From the NCBI RefSeq assembly GCF_026213295.1, contig NC_079420.1:3817186-3881185 (forward strand): 64,000 nt of DNA. Reading direction: 5' to 3'. How positions within the stretch are numbered: the first letter of the stretch is position 1; each line of letters begins with the position of its first letter. Positions 39,816 through 50,414 of the stretch are shown one piece after another. Source of the stretch: Gadus chalcogrammus. Taxonomy: Eukaryota > Chordata > Actinopteri > Gadiformes > Gadidae. Under the pieces are notes generated by a model. The model was not told the DNA's origin and ran no database searches. It saw only the letters and a program-made list of their open reading frames with translations. A program made the translations under genes and the position numbers.

Positions 39816-41648
39816 AGAATAACTTCTAGCAGGTGAGGAAATCCTGTTTGACAGGAGATGATGGTAGCAGAGAATATAAAGAGACATTTATGAATAACCA
39901 ATTGTCATTTTATCACACATATAGTATGTTTCTTCACATAAACCTTTAAACATACACATATTGCATCCCTCTCGAAATAGTCATCACCTCAGTAAACAAT
40001 AAATTAATTGAAAGATTACAATAAATTCAATGGCAAATATTGCAAATTAAACTAATTATTTCCAATAGGTTTACTTGTATTTTGTGCTAAAATTCAAAGT
40101 GTCACATCTGTATTTACAATACAGCTTGATTCTGCATCTCTATTTACAGCTCATGAGTCCATGTCAAGGTTTACTGTTGCTATGGCAACAAGAGACTGCT
40201 AACGTTAGCAGCTGTTAGCTAGCTTAGCCAAATCATCTGAACAATAATAACCAATAATATCACAATTCGGCCTATTTAAACAAAATCAACCACAACTACC
40301 AACAGTCACAGCCCTTCAACTCTGGGCTAATATGTTGTCACAAGTATGCAGTTAATTAGGTCACTCCACATTCAACGTAAAGACGTTTTCTACTTTGTTT
40401 TGGACATGTCTCAAAATGTAGCCTAGCTAGCCCCAGGCTAACGTTACTTAGCATATGCCTCCACTCGCTCGTCTCCTGGCGCAGCAGCACCTGCTGGGGT
40501 GTGGACCCCGGCACCAAATAGGTCTGTCAATTTTGAACATTTAACTTCCAGAGGCTTAAGTCGCCGTTTTTCAGCACCACCCGGGCGATTTCAGCTCCGT
40601 ACCGACTCCCGCGACTCCGGCCCATGCCCTGAGGTCCCACCCACCCTGGTTTGTGTTGTGATTGACAGCACTGTCAGGGCTCTCTGAGCCAGTCAGCCCA
40701 TGATTGATTGACAATGACAAACATAGACCAATAATATGCGTCGATGCTGGCAACACACTGCTAGCTCTCTGTAGCCCATTGGCCGGCCCAATTGGAGGGA
40801 ATTTAGAGAGAGAGGAAAAAAGAAAACATAGCGGACCGGACCGGCCCACATTGGGTCAACGGCCCACCGGGACGATGCCCGGTATGCCAGATGGCCAGTC
40901 CACCCCTGCTCACGGGTCAATGTCAATGCTAATGTGGGCATCAATGTCAACGGATGAGGAGGACGATGTAAGAAAAAATGTGCAACCAGAATTAACTAGT
41001 GTAAATAACACACTTAGTTGCATGTGCTTGACTACATGCATGAAACGTATTAGTACTTTCCAGCCAAAGAAAGTAGGCCTACAAATAATGTATATTATTT
41101 TAATGCCTTCGTCCCATCCATTCACGCTCATAAAGACTCCTACAAACACATAATTAACCACTGCATTTGTAGATACGTTTATTGAGTGTATGAGAGGCAC
41201 AGCAGATCATAAGGAGTTAGGATCTGTCTTGATTTCCTTCACGGTTCCTCTTAAGCAGCCTGTGCTCTCAAACCATGTGGCTGCAGGCATGACATGTAGC
41301 GTGACTTCTAAAAACTCTGGAGCTCCCTACCACTTGCACTGCTTCAATGCACTTCACTGTCCGCTTTCAAATCTCTACTCAAAACCCTCCTATTCACCCT
41401 GGCTTTTCCCTCCTACCCCTAACGCCTCCTACCCTGACCTTGACCAACGCACCCCCCCCCCCCCCCCCACTTCTCTTTCCTCTTCCCATGTATCTTTTAC
41501 CACTGTTTTATTTATTATCTAGTTGTTGTTTTTTTGTTTTCTTTCTCTGTGTCTTTAACAAATGTTCAGTGTCTGTCTTATTGTCACTGTTTGATGTCTA
41601 ATGTTATTTAATCACCTTTTTGTTTTACCTTAACTGTACAGTGTCCTT

Positions 41649-41730
<82 letters not shown>

Positions 41731-43347
41731 CATGTTGTTCTCTGGACCTGCCCCCTCCTCCAGGAATGTGAGGACCTGAAAAAGGAGAACAAGTATTTAT
41801 CCAACGAGATCCACATGGAGCGAATCATGATGCGCACAGAGAACGAACTGACCATGAGGAACCTGAGGAACCTCAACCAGGAGCTGCTGGCTCAGGTCAA
41901 GGAGGTAGGGGAGGAGGAGGAGGAGGAGGAGGAGGAGGAGGGGGGGAGGAGGGGGGGAGGAGGAGGAGGGAGAGGAGGAGGAGGAGGGGGGGAGGAGGAG
42001 GAGGAGGAGGGGGAGGAGGAGGAAGAGGAGGAGGCAGAGGAGGAGGAGGAGGAGGAGGGGGAGGGGGAGGAGGGGGAGGGGGAGGAGGAGGAGGAGGTGG
42101 AAGGAGGAAGGAGGAGGGAGAGGAGGAGCAGGAGGAGGAGGAAGAAGGCAGCGACCACCAATCAGAATCCAGAGCTTTTCATGCTTAACAAGTGAAGCAA
42201 CACAGCAATAACAAGAAATTGGTATCAGATAAATGTCAGAGTCAAAGACATGCACAACAGTGCATAGTGTAAAAAGAAAAAAGAAATAATAATGATAGGA
42301 GGTAGACATCTTCCTCTTAGCATTCATGAAGTCCAAGTCCATCTTATTTCTCTTAAGCTTATTTTTTGTCTCATCGTTCACCCTGCTGTTACATCCCCTC
42401 TCTCGGCCCCCCCCCAGCTGAAGCAGACGCTGCTCCACAGCCAGCAGAGGGCGACGCTGTGCTCCCGGGCGGCCCAGCAGGCGGAGGCGTCGCTGGGGGC
42501 GGCGGAGCAGAGCCGCTCCCTGGCGGAGGCCAAGGCTGCGGCGAGCCGGCAGGACACGGAGCAGTCCCAGACGGACCGCGACCGGCTCGGCCAGGAGCTG
42601 CAGCGGCTCAAGAAGGAGGTGGACACGCACGCACGCGCACACGCACCCGCGCGCACACGCACACGCACACACACACACACACACATACACACACACACAA
42701 TTCACACCTGCGATAGGTTGCGTCTAACCCAGGCTATAGCGGTTGATTGGAGTCCGTATTACCACCTTATCCGACGTTTACTTTTAAGTCTGAATTTGGA
42801 CCACAAAGGGTTCAATCCAAAGCAATACTATGCAACCCACTACATACATTGTCATCAAAAATAAATTGTTTTAAGGTTTCCTTTTTAAAAAATCTCCTCA
42901 GGCAAATCTCGGAACACCTCTGAAACATCTTCTTTTGTATGAGAGACCAATGAGGATCGACCTTCCACAACGAAGGGTCCATTATCAGCACCGACTGAGA
43001 GAATAGTGACCACGAAGCGCCTCGCTCCCCTTCCTCTCCTCCGCAGCACACGGAGGTGCAGCTGTCGCTGGCCAGGGCGGAGAAGAGCTACTTCGAGACG
43101 AAGCTGAAGCTGGACCGGGCGTCAGGGGAGAGGCAGAGCCTCCTGGGGGAGAACCAGACCCTGGAGGCGGAGCGGGACGACCTCCGACCCCGCCTCAGAC
43201 GCCTCACCCAGGAGAACGCAGACATCAAAGACAAGTATTATAAAATTAATAAAAGTGATGTTCCCCCCGCCGACACCTCGAAGAACCTGCCAGGGAAGAA
43301 TTTGAGGGGTAACATCAGGGAAGGAATGCGTCCCTCGAGAGGGAGGG

Positions 43348-43378
<31 letters not shown>

Positions 43379-43394
43379 TGTGTGTGTCTCTGTC

Positions 43395-43469
<75 letters not shown>

Positions 43470-46400
43470 ATGAGTGTGTCTCTGTCTGTCTGTCTGTGTG
43501 TGTGTGTGTGTGCGTGCGTGTGTGTCTGAAGAGAAGAGTGATGACCTACTTTGGGGGAAGATTATTTCTCTGTGAAGTCGCAGACACGCTCTCCCAGGAT
43601 CAAAGCTGGCGTTTGGTTCTGACTCTCCTTTGGAACACCTCCCCCCTCCTCCTCCTCCCCCCCCTCCTCCTCCTCCCCCCACCTCCCCCCCCCACCTCCT
43701 CCTTCTCCCACCCCCCTGGCTCCTCCTCCTCCCCCCCCTGGCTCCTCCTCCTCCCCCCCCCCCCTCCTCCTCCCCCCCTCCTCCCCCTCCTGCTACAGGG
43801 AGGTGTGCGCCCGGCGGCGGGCGGCGGCGGCCGAGGGGCAGAGGGACACCGCCGCCCAGGCCCTGCAGGAGGCGCAGCAGGAGCGCCGGCGGGTGGACAA
43901 GGAGAGCCAGGAGCGCCGGGAGGAGGGCCTGGGGTGGAGGGAGAAGCACCAGGGGCTGGCTGACGTCCTCAGGGCCCAGGAGGACCTGAAGGCCCAGCGG
44001 CAGAACAAAGCAGTAAGGCTTTAGGGACGGGGTGTCAAACTCATTTTGGTTCAGGGGCCACATACGGTAATCACAGATCACAAGGATCTGTATTAGCACA
44101 ACACATTTATTCACAGATTGAAATAATGCATTTCACATTCATTAACAACTGGTTTATTTTATAGAGTTAGAATACATTTTTACATCTGAACACCTGAACC
44201 AACTCACCACACTAAACAAACTCTCTGTTGCTGTGAAGAAAGCTATCATACTGCCTTGAAAAAGTAAATGTGCACATAAATAAAATGAACAAACATAAAA
44301 GTTATAGCAGTGCATGAGCAATGAGAGTAGGCTACATCCGATCAAACTGTTTTGTAGGCTACTGAAGCTGAGAATGATATACTGCACAATATTCATTGTC
44401 TTTTAACAGGAAACCTGAGTAAACTTATTTTCAAAGATCTGTATTCTTCAGAGTGCAAACATTTCTGAAAGAGCATCGCAAGAATTAGGCCTGCCTACTT
44501 ATTGATTAACTTAATTTTTCTCACTGCAGTCTATTTGCTGCTGCTGGCTCCTGAAACTTGGCATTTTTAGCCTTTACGAGTGGATCAAAATCAGGTGTCA
44601 AATCCTGAGTAGCAGCACATTTCACAATGTCATTCAAGTGTGTGTTTGTTAACCTTGAGCGGTGCTTTGTTTGATTCAGGTTCATTACAGAGAACACCTG
44701 TTCACAAAGATAGGTAGTCCCAAACATGGACAAAACCTTGGCAGCCAGGGATGTTCATTTAGGGTACCCTCGCAAGAGATATTGATCAAATGTGTCCAAG
44801 CCCACCGACGCAAATTTCTCCTTCATATTGGTATCAGACTGCAAGTCAATAATCTCGAGTTGGATGTCAGCTGGCATGTCAGAAGGCTTGACTGTAAATG
44901 GCGGGCGAAAAACGGCAAATTCCTTCTCTAGTTCACTGAAGACCTGAAACCTCAGTTCGAGCTCCTGCAGCGATCCTGTTATCTTGTCTTTGTATTGATC
45001 CATATCAGCATTACGTCCGGTCGCACGTACGGCGGTTAGGCATGGGAAATGGTTGGTGTCACCGCTAGATAGCTGTGTCACCCAGAGTGACAGTTTTAAC
45101 TTGAATGCGCGGATGCTGTCGTTATACTGAGTGACAATTATTTTGCGGCCCTGCAACATTTTGTTACGATTATTCACGTGCTGTGTAATATCCACCATAA
45201 AGGCAAGATCCTGCACCCACTGCGGACATTTAATTTCCTTCACTGGGCTACCCATTTTCTCCATAAACTGTCCAATATCCTCTCGTAGCTCAAAGAAACT
45301 CTTGAGCACGGCACCTCGGCTTAACCACCGTACTTCAGTGTGGTATGGTAGGCCAGCCTGAATGTCATTATCTCTGAGCCCGCGGGCCTGATCCGGCCCG
45401 CGGGCCGTAGGTTTGACACCCCTGCTTTAGGGGGTCCACCACCTCTGGAGCGACCGGACCCCACATGGGGGTAGGGCTGCTCCATTATGGAAAAAAATCA
45501 TAATCCCGCTTATTTTGGTCAATATTGAAATCACAATTTTTATTTTTTTATTTTTTGTGTTTGAAAACATGATGCATTTGTCAGCATGTCTCTCCCAAAA
45601 AACACTTTGTAAATGAGAAAATGTTCAAATCTAAAATAATGTACAGATATGTATCCAGCTGTTCTGCGCTTGCTATAAAACATTTAATGAAAAAAAAAAA
45701 AAAAATTATATATATAATATATTATATTATAGTTTTGTGATTATTTGACGCTAAAATCAAAATCGCAATCAAAATTCAATTAATCGCCCAACCCCACATG
45801 GGGGTCCCCCTGTAGGACATGAAGGGTCAGGGAGATCGGTGGCTTGTTGACTGTATCGAAATCGGTTGGCCGGTATAGGAGTCCGTTTCAAACCATTTTA
45901 ACTGAAATAGACTGACTTGCACTCAAGGAATATCAATGAAGAGATGTTTTTGCTTTATTTCCGACCGGAATCGGCAAGAGCAAAGAGAGCATTAGCATCA
46001 CTTAGTAGTCATTACATCTCTTTGGCTCGACGTAAGGCCGTACCCATACTGTATGTGGAAATCAATTATTTCCCAGTGAAGGTCAGACTGATATTCATTG
46101 CGATCTGACCTATAATGGGGTCAGGGCCAAAGAGCTAAAGAAATGCTGCCGTAATGCACTTCGGACTGATACTCAAACTGCTGGATGTTTCGTGGTTTCA
46201 TCCTGAGTTGGATGTATTGATCAGATAGGGCGCTAAAGGTTTGCTGACGCCTTACCAGAAAGGTATGGCGGCTTGCCTGGCTGCGATCAATTCCTACATA
46301 AATATATCTTCGGCGCCCCTTAGTCTAGGAGGCGAAAGAGTTGTTGGAGGTGTAGGTGTTTGTCAATGCGTTTGTTTTCCGATGTCAAGAGGGACTCTGT

Positions 46401-48366
46401 AAGTGAATCCTGTGTTACTTACGACCAATTTACATTAAGCAGATGTCTTTACCCAAAGCCACTAACAAGTGAGGCTGAGAGCAATAAATAGTACGCAACC
46501 GAAAGCGGAGCAGCTACAAAAAAAGTTCAAAATACTGCACGGCCAAGTTTCTATGTAATTGATTGATTGTGACAAACACCATTTTCACAGAGGTGTCACC
46601 GTAGGACAAACACAGTTATCTCTCATCACACTCATGATGGGTCTGCTCGAAACGGTACCAGGGCATGCGTAGTAGACTCGCCTGTCTTTGAGACAGGTGA
46701 GTATCTTACAAGGTCACTATTGTAGACACTGTGATCACTGTGATGTGTATGAGTGCAGGCCTTCCAGGGTTTAGCGGTAGTCAGACGTTTATTCTGTTGT
46801 ACCCCCAGTGCCAAGCCAACATTAAGAGCTACTTCCTCTGCATGACCGAGAGCGACCAGCGGGTCAAGATTCTGAAGAACCCCAACGGCAGCACAAGGAA
46901 TTTCACGGTGAGCCCTTGTTTTCCAAATGGTAAATGGACTGCACTTATATAGAGCTTTTGTCCAAAGCACTTTACAATATTGCCTGAAATTCACCCATTC
47001 ATGCACACATTCACACACCGATTTCGGTGTCAACCACTCACGGCGAAAGCCTTCTCGTCTGGAGCAGATAGGGTTAGGTGCCTTGCTCAGCGACACTCGA
47101 GCCGGGCAAACTTGCGGATACCAGCTTACCCGCTCTACCTCCTGAGCTACTGCCCCCCATATTGTACACAAATAGTTGTGTAAATCATGTATGACATGAC
47201 GGGGATTAGTAAGAAGACATACCAGTATGCACATTCATATCTACAAATGGACACAAAAAGGTGGTAAAATGGTGTTCACAAGTAATGTAACCAAATATTG
47301 GCTGTTTTATTGTATATATAATAATGATATAGATGTTATATGGTTTTTTAACAGCCAGCCAGTTCCTGCATATGTGAAAGGGGCCAGTTTAATTTATAAT
47401 GGCCCCTTAAGAAAACAATTATTTTCATGATATCATTTAGTTTGTTCATTAAACCTTAGGTCGTATATATGTCTAGTTCCATGAAAATAAACGACATTTC
47501 TAAATTAAGTAGAAAATAAATTAGTTGCACTGACATTTAAGACTTTTAATACACCCTTGTTTTTGTATTGCACCTGTTTTTGCATGTATTAATTCACTGG
47601 AAACGTGCAGGATGTGATGAAACAAAATATGTGTTGACTTTGCCAGTCATTTCCTGTCATGTGACCCACAGGAAGGTGACCCCGTGTACATCTCAACTCC
47701 TGAACCCAATCCAGAGGATGCAGACCGAAGCCCTTCCAGGTAACCCACGGCAACCGCACGGACACGTCAATATTTCTTTGCAAAACAAGTTTCTAGCGTT
47801 TTCAACCAACATGTGGTTGAAGATTATCTTAAAACCTCAAAACTATAGACTAGATATTTGGGGGTATTTCCGCTGTCTTCATTTAACTTTTAGACGATAA
47901 CAGTTGATAACAATTTGTTTCTAACAGCAAGTCGTTGAAGATAATCTTAAAACCTCAAAACTATATGCTTCATATTTGGGGGTAATTCCGCTGTCTTCAT
48001 TAACTGTTAGACGATATCAAGTGCTAACAATTTGAGAAGACATTAATGTCTAAAGTGAACATTTATCTAAAACGTGGGTGATTTGTCCCAATTCAAACTG
48101 AAGCAAATCATAATGAACCTGAAAGAATACATTTTATCCGAGGTCAAGTGCTTATTCGAGGTATATGCCCCCACCCAACCCACCATTTGACACCCCACCC
48201 CTCCAGAACCATGTTGAGGGTGTCTGCCCCCCAGCAGGGGCGGGACCCCGGGCCCCCCCACTTCGGCGACCTGCCTGTCATGGGAGGAGAGAGGCCCGAC
48301 TCGGCCCCCCCACGACGGAGCAGGAAGGTCGTGGAGTACTTCTGGATCCCAACGGACGAGGAGTGA
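38643..48366 (+). CDS. Unidentified coiled-coil protein, complete, 8 exons, 450 aa
   Basis: I do not recognise this family. Exons: 38643-38924, 41764-41904, 42418-42618, 43047-43234, 43799-44012, 46809-46907, 47672-47739, 48207-48366. They total 1353 bp and end TGA, with phases consistent throughout. The start is the first ATG of the open frame (MSLRATSHGDF). Residues 1-94 are a Ser/Gly/Arg-rich, probably disordered head with QINHLQGELVRKRK at its end. Residues about 95-345 form a continuous heptad coiled coil rich in E, Q, R, L and A (for example NEIHMERIMMRTENELTMRN). The C-terminal ~105 residues are not coiled and look conserved: KSYFLCMTESDQRVKILKNP, EGDPVYISTPEP and the final KVVEYFWIPTDEE. 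It sits where human has IRAG1 and CTR9, between LYVE1 and EIF4G2, but resembles neither as I know them. A structural centrosomal, ciliary or testis role would be a guess. The splice chain is firm; the function is not. Confidence 0.82.
39006..40908. mobile_element. hAT-type element, 1.9 kb, with perfect 8-bp target duplication
   Basis: Both ends read CAGGGGTGGACTGG (right end on the minus strand). CTCACGGG flanks it at 38998-39005 and 40909-40916. No transposase frame is visible, so it is non-autonomous. It contains a (CT)n run at about 39768-39808. It lies 81 bp into intron 1 of the coiled-coil gene. Confidence 0.93.
41650..41730 (+). repeat. (ATT)27 microsatellite
   Basis: Uninterrupted ATT triplets ending 33 bp before exon 41764-41904. 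Confidence 0.98.
41905..42145 (+). repeat. (GGA)n polypurine tract directly after a donor site
   Basis: About 235 bp of GGA/GAG with scattered G-runs, almost no pyrimidines, beginning 6 nt after the donor of exon 41764-41904. The Glu/Gly-rich open frame that reads through the donor is a repeat artefact. A (CA)n run lies further on at about 42635-42700, after exon 42418-42618. Confidence 0.95.
43347..43526 (+). repeat. (GT)n microsatellite, about 180 bp
   Basis: GT repeat broken by TCTGTCTG motifs in intron 43235-43798. Confidence 0.97.
43637..43790 (+). repeat. (CCT)n polypyrimidine tract upstream of an acceptor
   Basis: About 150 bp of CCT and C-runs ending 8 nt before exon 43799-44012. 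It is the compositional mirror of the GGA tract at 41905-42145 in the same gene. Confidence 0.95.
44027..45424 (-). mobile_element. hAT element with transposase remnant, 14 nt after a donor
   Basis: The terminal repeats are ACGGGGTGTCAAAC on the left and, on the minus strand, CAGGGGTGTCAAAC on the right. The 8-bp target duplication CTTTAGGG is perfect (44019-44026 and 45425-45432). At 1398 bp it is shorter than an autonomous hAT and keeps only the C-terminal transposase region. Confidence 0.95.
44521..45364 (-). pseudogene. hAT transposase C-terminal fragment (GTF2IRD2-like), one in-frame stop
   Basis: The minus-strand frame begins with GLPYHTEVRWLSRG at about 45360 and continues through an RNase-H-like region (EDIGQFMEK, LAFMVDITQHVN) to residues near 44755. 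There a TGA interrupts it; the same frame then resumes with the hAT dimerisation block YLCEQVFSVMN and ends at 44521. The N-terminal DNA-binding and catalytic start is missing. It resembles the hAT-derived GTF2IRD2 family often annotated in fish. It is an inactive relic. Confidence 0.9.
45471..45795. mobile_element. hAT-like MITE with 8-bp target duplication
   Basis: Left end GTAGGGCTGCTCCATTATGG; the right end on the minus strand reads GGGGTTGGGCGATTAATTG. ACATGGGG flanks both sides (45463-45470 and 45796-45803). It is AT-rich inside. A related fragment lies at about 56440-56545 in EIF4G2. It sits 38 bp from the end of the hAT element 44027-45424. Confidence 0.82.
46935..47155 (-). mobile_element. 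tRNA-derived SINE
   Basis: The minus strand starts GGGGGCAGTAGCTCAGGAGGTAGAGC (A box in the first 20 bases) and runs through a GAGTGTCGCTGAGCAAGGCACC-like body to a tail opposite AAATGGACTGCACTTATATA. It is the same family as 8514-8740 and begins about 25 nt after the donor of exon 46809-46907. Confidence 0.85.
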
Positions 48367-48842
48367 TGCGGACCAGCCGCCCCTCCCTGGTCCATAGGCC
48401 GGAGCCACTCTGGGGTAGTGGGCCATTGTAGAACAGTGAAATGTGGACAGGGGAGAACCTTTGACACCGAGTGAGGATAACGAGGCACAGTGCGACTTAA
48501 AAGTGTACTTTTGACGAGGATGCGTCATGAAAAAGTCCTAATGAAACATCAGTACAGACCACGGAAACACCGGTCAGTGTTTAGGATTGTTAGAATAGTA
48601 AGTAAGTAGTTGCCATTTACTCGTTGGGAGGCTTGAGATACATGTCATTGAAGGGAAAAACTGGTTTGGTTTGCATCGACTCCCTCTATTGGTTGAACGT
48701 GGTTGGGTGGTTTGGTTCCTGTTGAATAATCCATGACTTTTCCTGAGTACGTCGTATCAGATGGTGACCATTTTATGCTGGATAGCATTGTTGTGAAAAT
48801 ACATAAAAGTTGCATGACCCATTTAAGATGAGCGACAGGAGA

Positions 48843-48890
48843 AATAAAGAGAAGGGAAAAGGTTGTGGTGCTCATGTAAGGGACTTTATT
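48843..48890. terminator. Interleaved poly(A) signals of two convergent genes
   Basis: AATAAA on plus at 48843-48848, 477 bp past the coiled-coil gene's stop, and AATAAA on minus at 48890-48885 for EIF4G2. They are 37 bp apart and point at each other, so the mature 3' ends probably overlap or touch. Confidence 0.7.
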
Positions 48891-50414
48891 GATATTAAAG
48901 CAGTAGAAATGTACAGTTCTTATGAACACCCCACAACATGATCCAAACCCACAAGCATGGCTGGTGAGAACACTTGCAAACTATTCGGGGGCAAAGTCGA
49001 CATCTCATGATTTAGCAAATTTTCCGCTGTTTCTCTTTCTGAGAAGGGGAATGTCAAATTAATTAATTGATCACAGATCATTGGTTCATTTTATGATTGC
49101 CAATAAAATAAAAAGAGAAATACAAATTCATAATTATTTCATGTTTCCATTTTAACAGAAATACCAGGAGGCCACATTCACATGGTCACAAAAATGTTTT
49201 CAGGAAGAGGTTCTGTGCGAGAGGTTCACGACCGACGCAGAGTTGCCCGATTAAAAAATACCTTCTTAACCGCCTCCCTCACAACCACTAGAACCCTGTT
49301 AATTTCTACATAACGGAATGTTAAAATACTTTTAAGACTTTGTAAACCACATGAAGCATCATCGGGAGAAAAGTCAGCTTCAGTTGAACGTATTGGGCAA
49401 TGAAGCCAGGGGCTATGGACCAGATACTATCCACTGATTGGTTGGGGCTCCAAGATCAGTTGCCATCATCCCGGCACACACAAACAAATGAAGACAAAGC
49501 CATACCAAAGCCCATCTAACTAAGAGGTAGAAACACAGGCGACGTCTGCAGTATGAGGGCGGCGTCTACCATTACACTTGATCGAGTTCTAAGGTGTAGA
49601 ATGGAGGAGGACCACTGGTCTTGGGGGGGTATCTAGAGTGCTGATCGATGCCTAACAGAGAGAGGGCGAGAGAAATCAAAATAGCAACGCAAATGGAAGC
49701 TGCTCAGGATCAGCTAGGGCGTCTACGAAGAGCACTTTGCTTTAAAAGAACAAATAATAAAAATAAAGGTTAAAGCACAGGGTGACCGACAGACGACACT
49801 TTAAATCAAATATCTTTCCCCAGCTTCTAATTTAGCGACTGTAGGAGAAATTATAGTCATTACTATGATTGGTGCTATAGGTCCGCTAAAATGGTTTTAT
49901 TCCGGCATAGTCACGTCATATTATAACGCGACATAAAACCCATCCTACTTTTCGCTGTAGGCTCCCGCCCCAACGGAAAATGAAACTTAATCCTAAATGG
50001 AACCATGACTTAACGTTAAGGGAAAGGCCAAATCAAGTAAACAGTTAAAAAATGAACGAAATGGAAGGATAGCACAGTCAACACGAGACAAAAAAAAAAA
50101 GCCCAAACCAAGAGAGACTACAACATTGAGTCACGGTTTAGAATTTATGTGACCGAATCGGGACAGAAGTCCAATGCAAATCATCCAATGAGCAGAATGC
50201 CGTTCTTAGCGTATCATAGAGAAGGAGCAGTCTTAGGTGGTAACAAACTGTTGTACATGCGTTGGTTTTTCTACTGTTTTTTCACGTTACACAAGCAGCT
50301 GAGTGCCACGAGGAAGTGGTTACATGAAGCTTACAGAGCCCAATACAACGGGAGAGGCAGAGTGGAATACTAGCTGGACGAGGTTCACTCCGATGCCTGC
50401 TTCTGAATGGTTGA
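48891..50414 (-). other. Probable EIF4G2 3' UTR
   Basis: No coding signal in 1.5 kb between the EIF4G2 stop (50415-50417) and the minus-strand poly(A) signal at 48885. It is mostly AT-rich, without recognisable interspersed repeats, which fits a retained 3' UTR. The exact extent is inferred. Confidence 0.5.

Noticed and set aside
41620..42195. 191-aa frame with poly-Tyr and poly-Glu
   Set aside because: It reads ATT repeats, one genuine exon (41764-41904) and the GGA tract in a single frame; the donor at 41905 ends the coding part.
43122..44114. 330-aa minus-strand frame
   Set aside because: It is antisense to coiled-coil exons plus a (CA)n run; composition is repeat-driven.
44755..45309. 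Possible host gene related to GTF2IRD2
   Set aside because: It sits inside terminal inverted repeats with an 8-bp target duplication and has a stop in frame, so it is a transposase relic.
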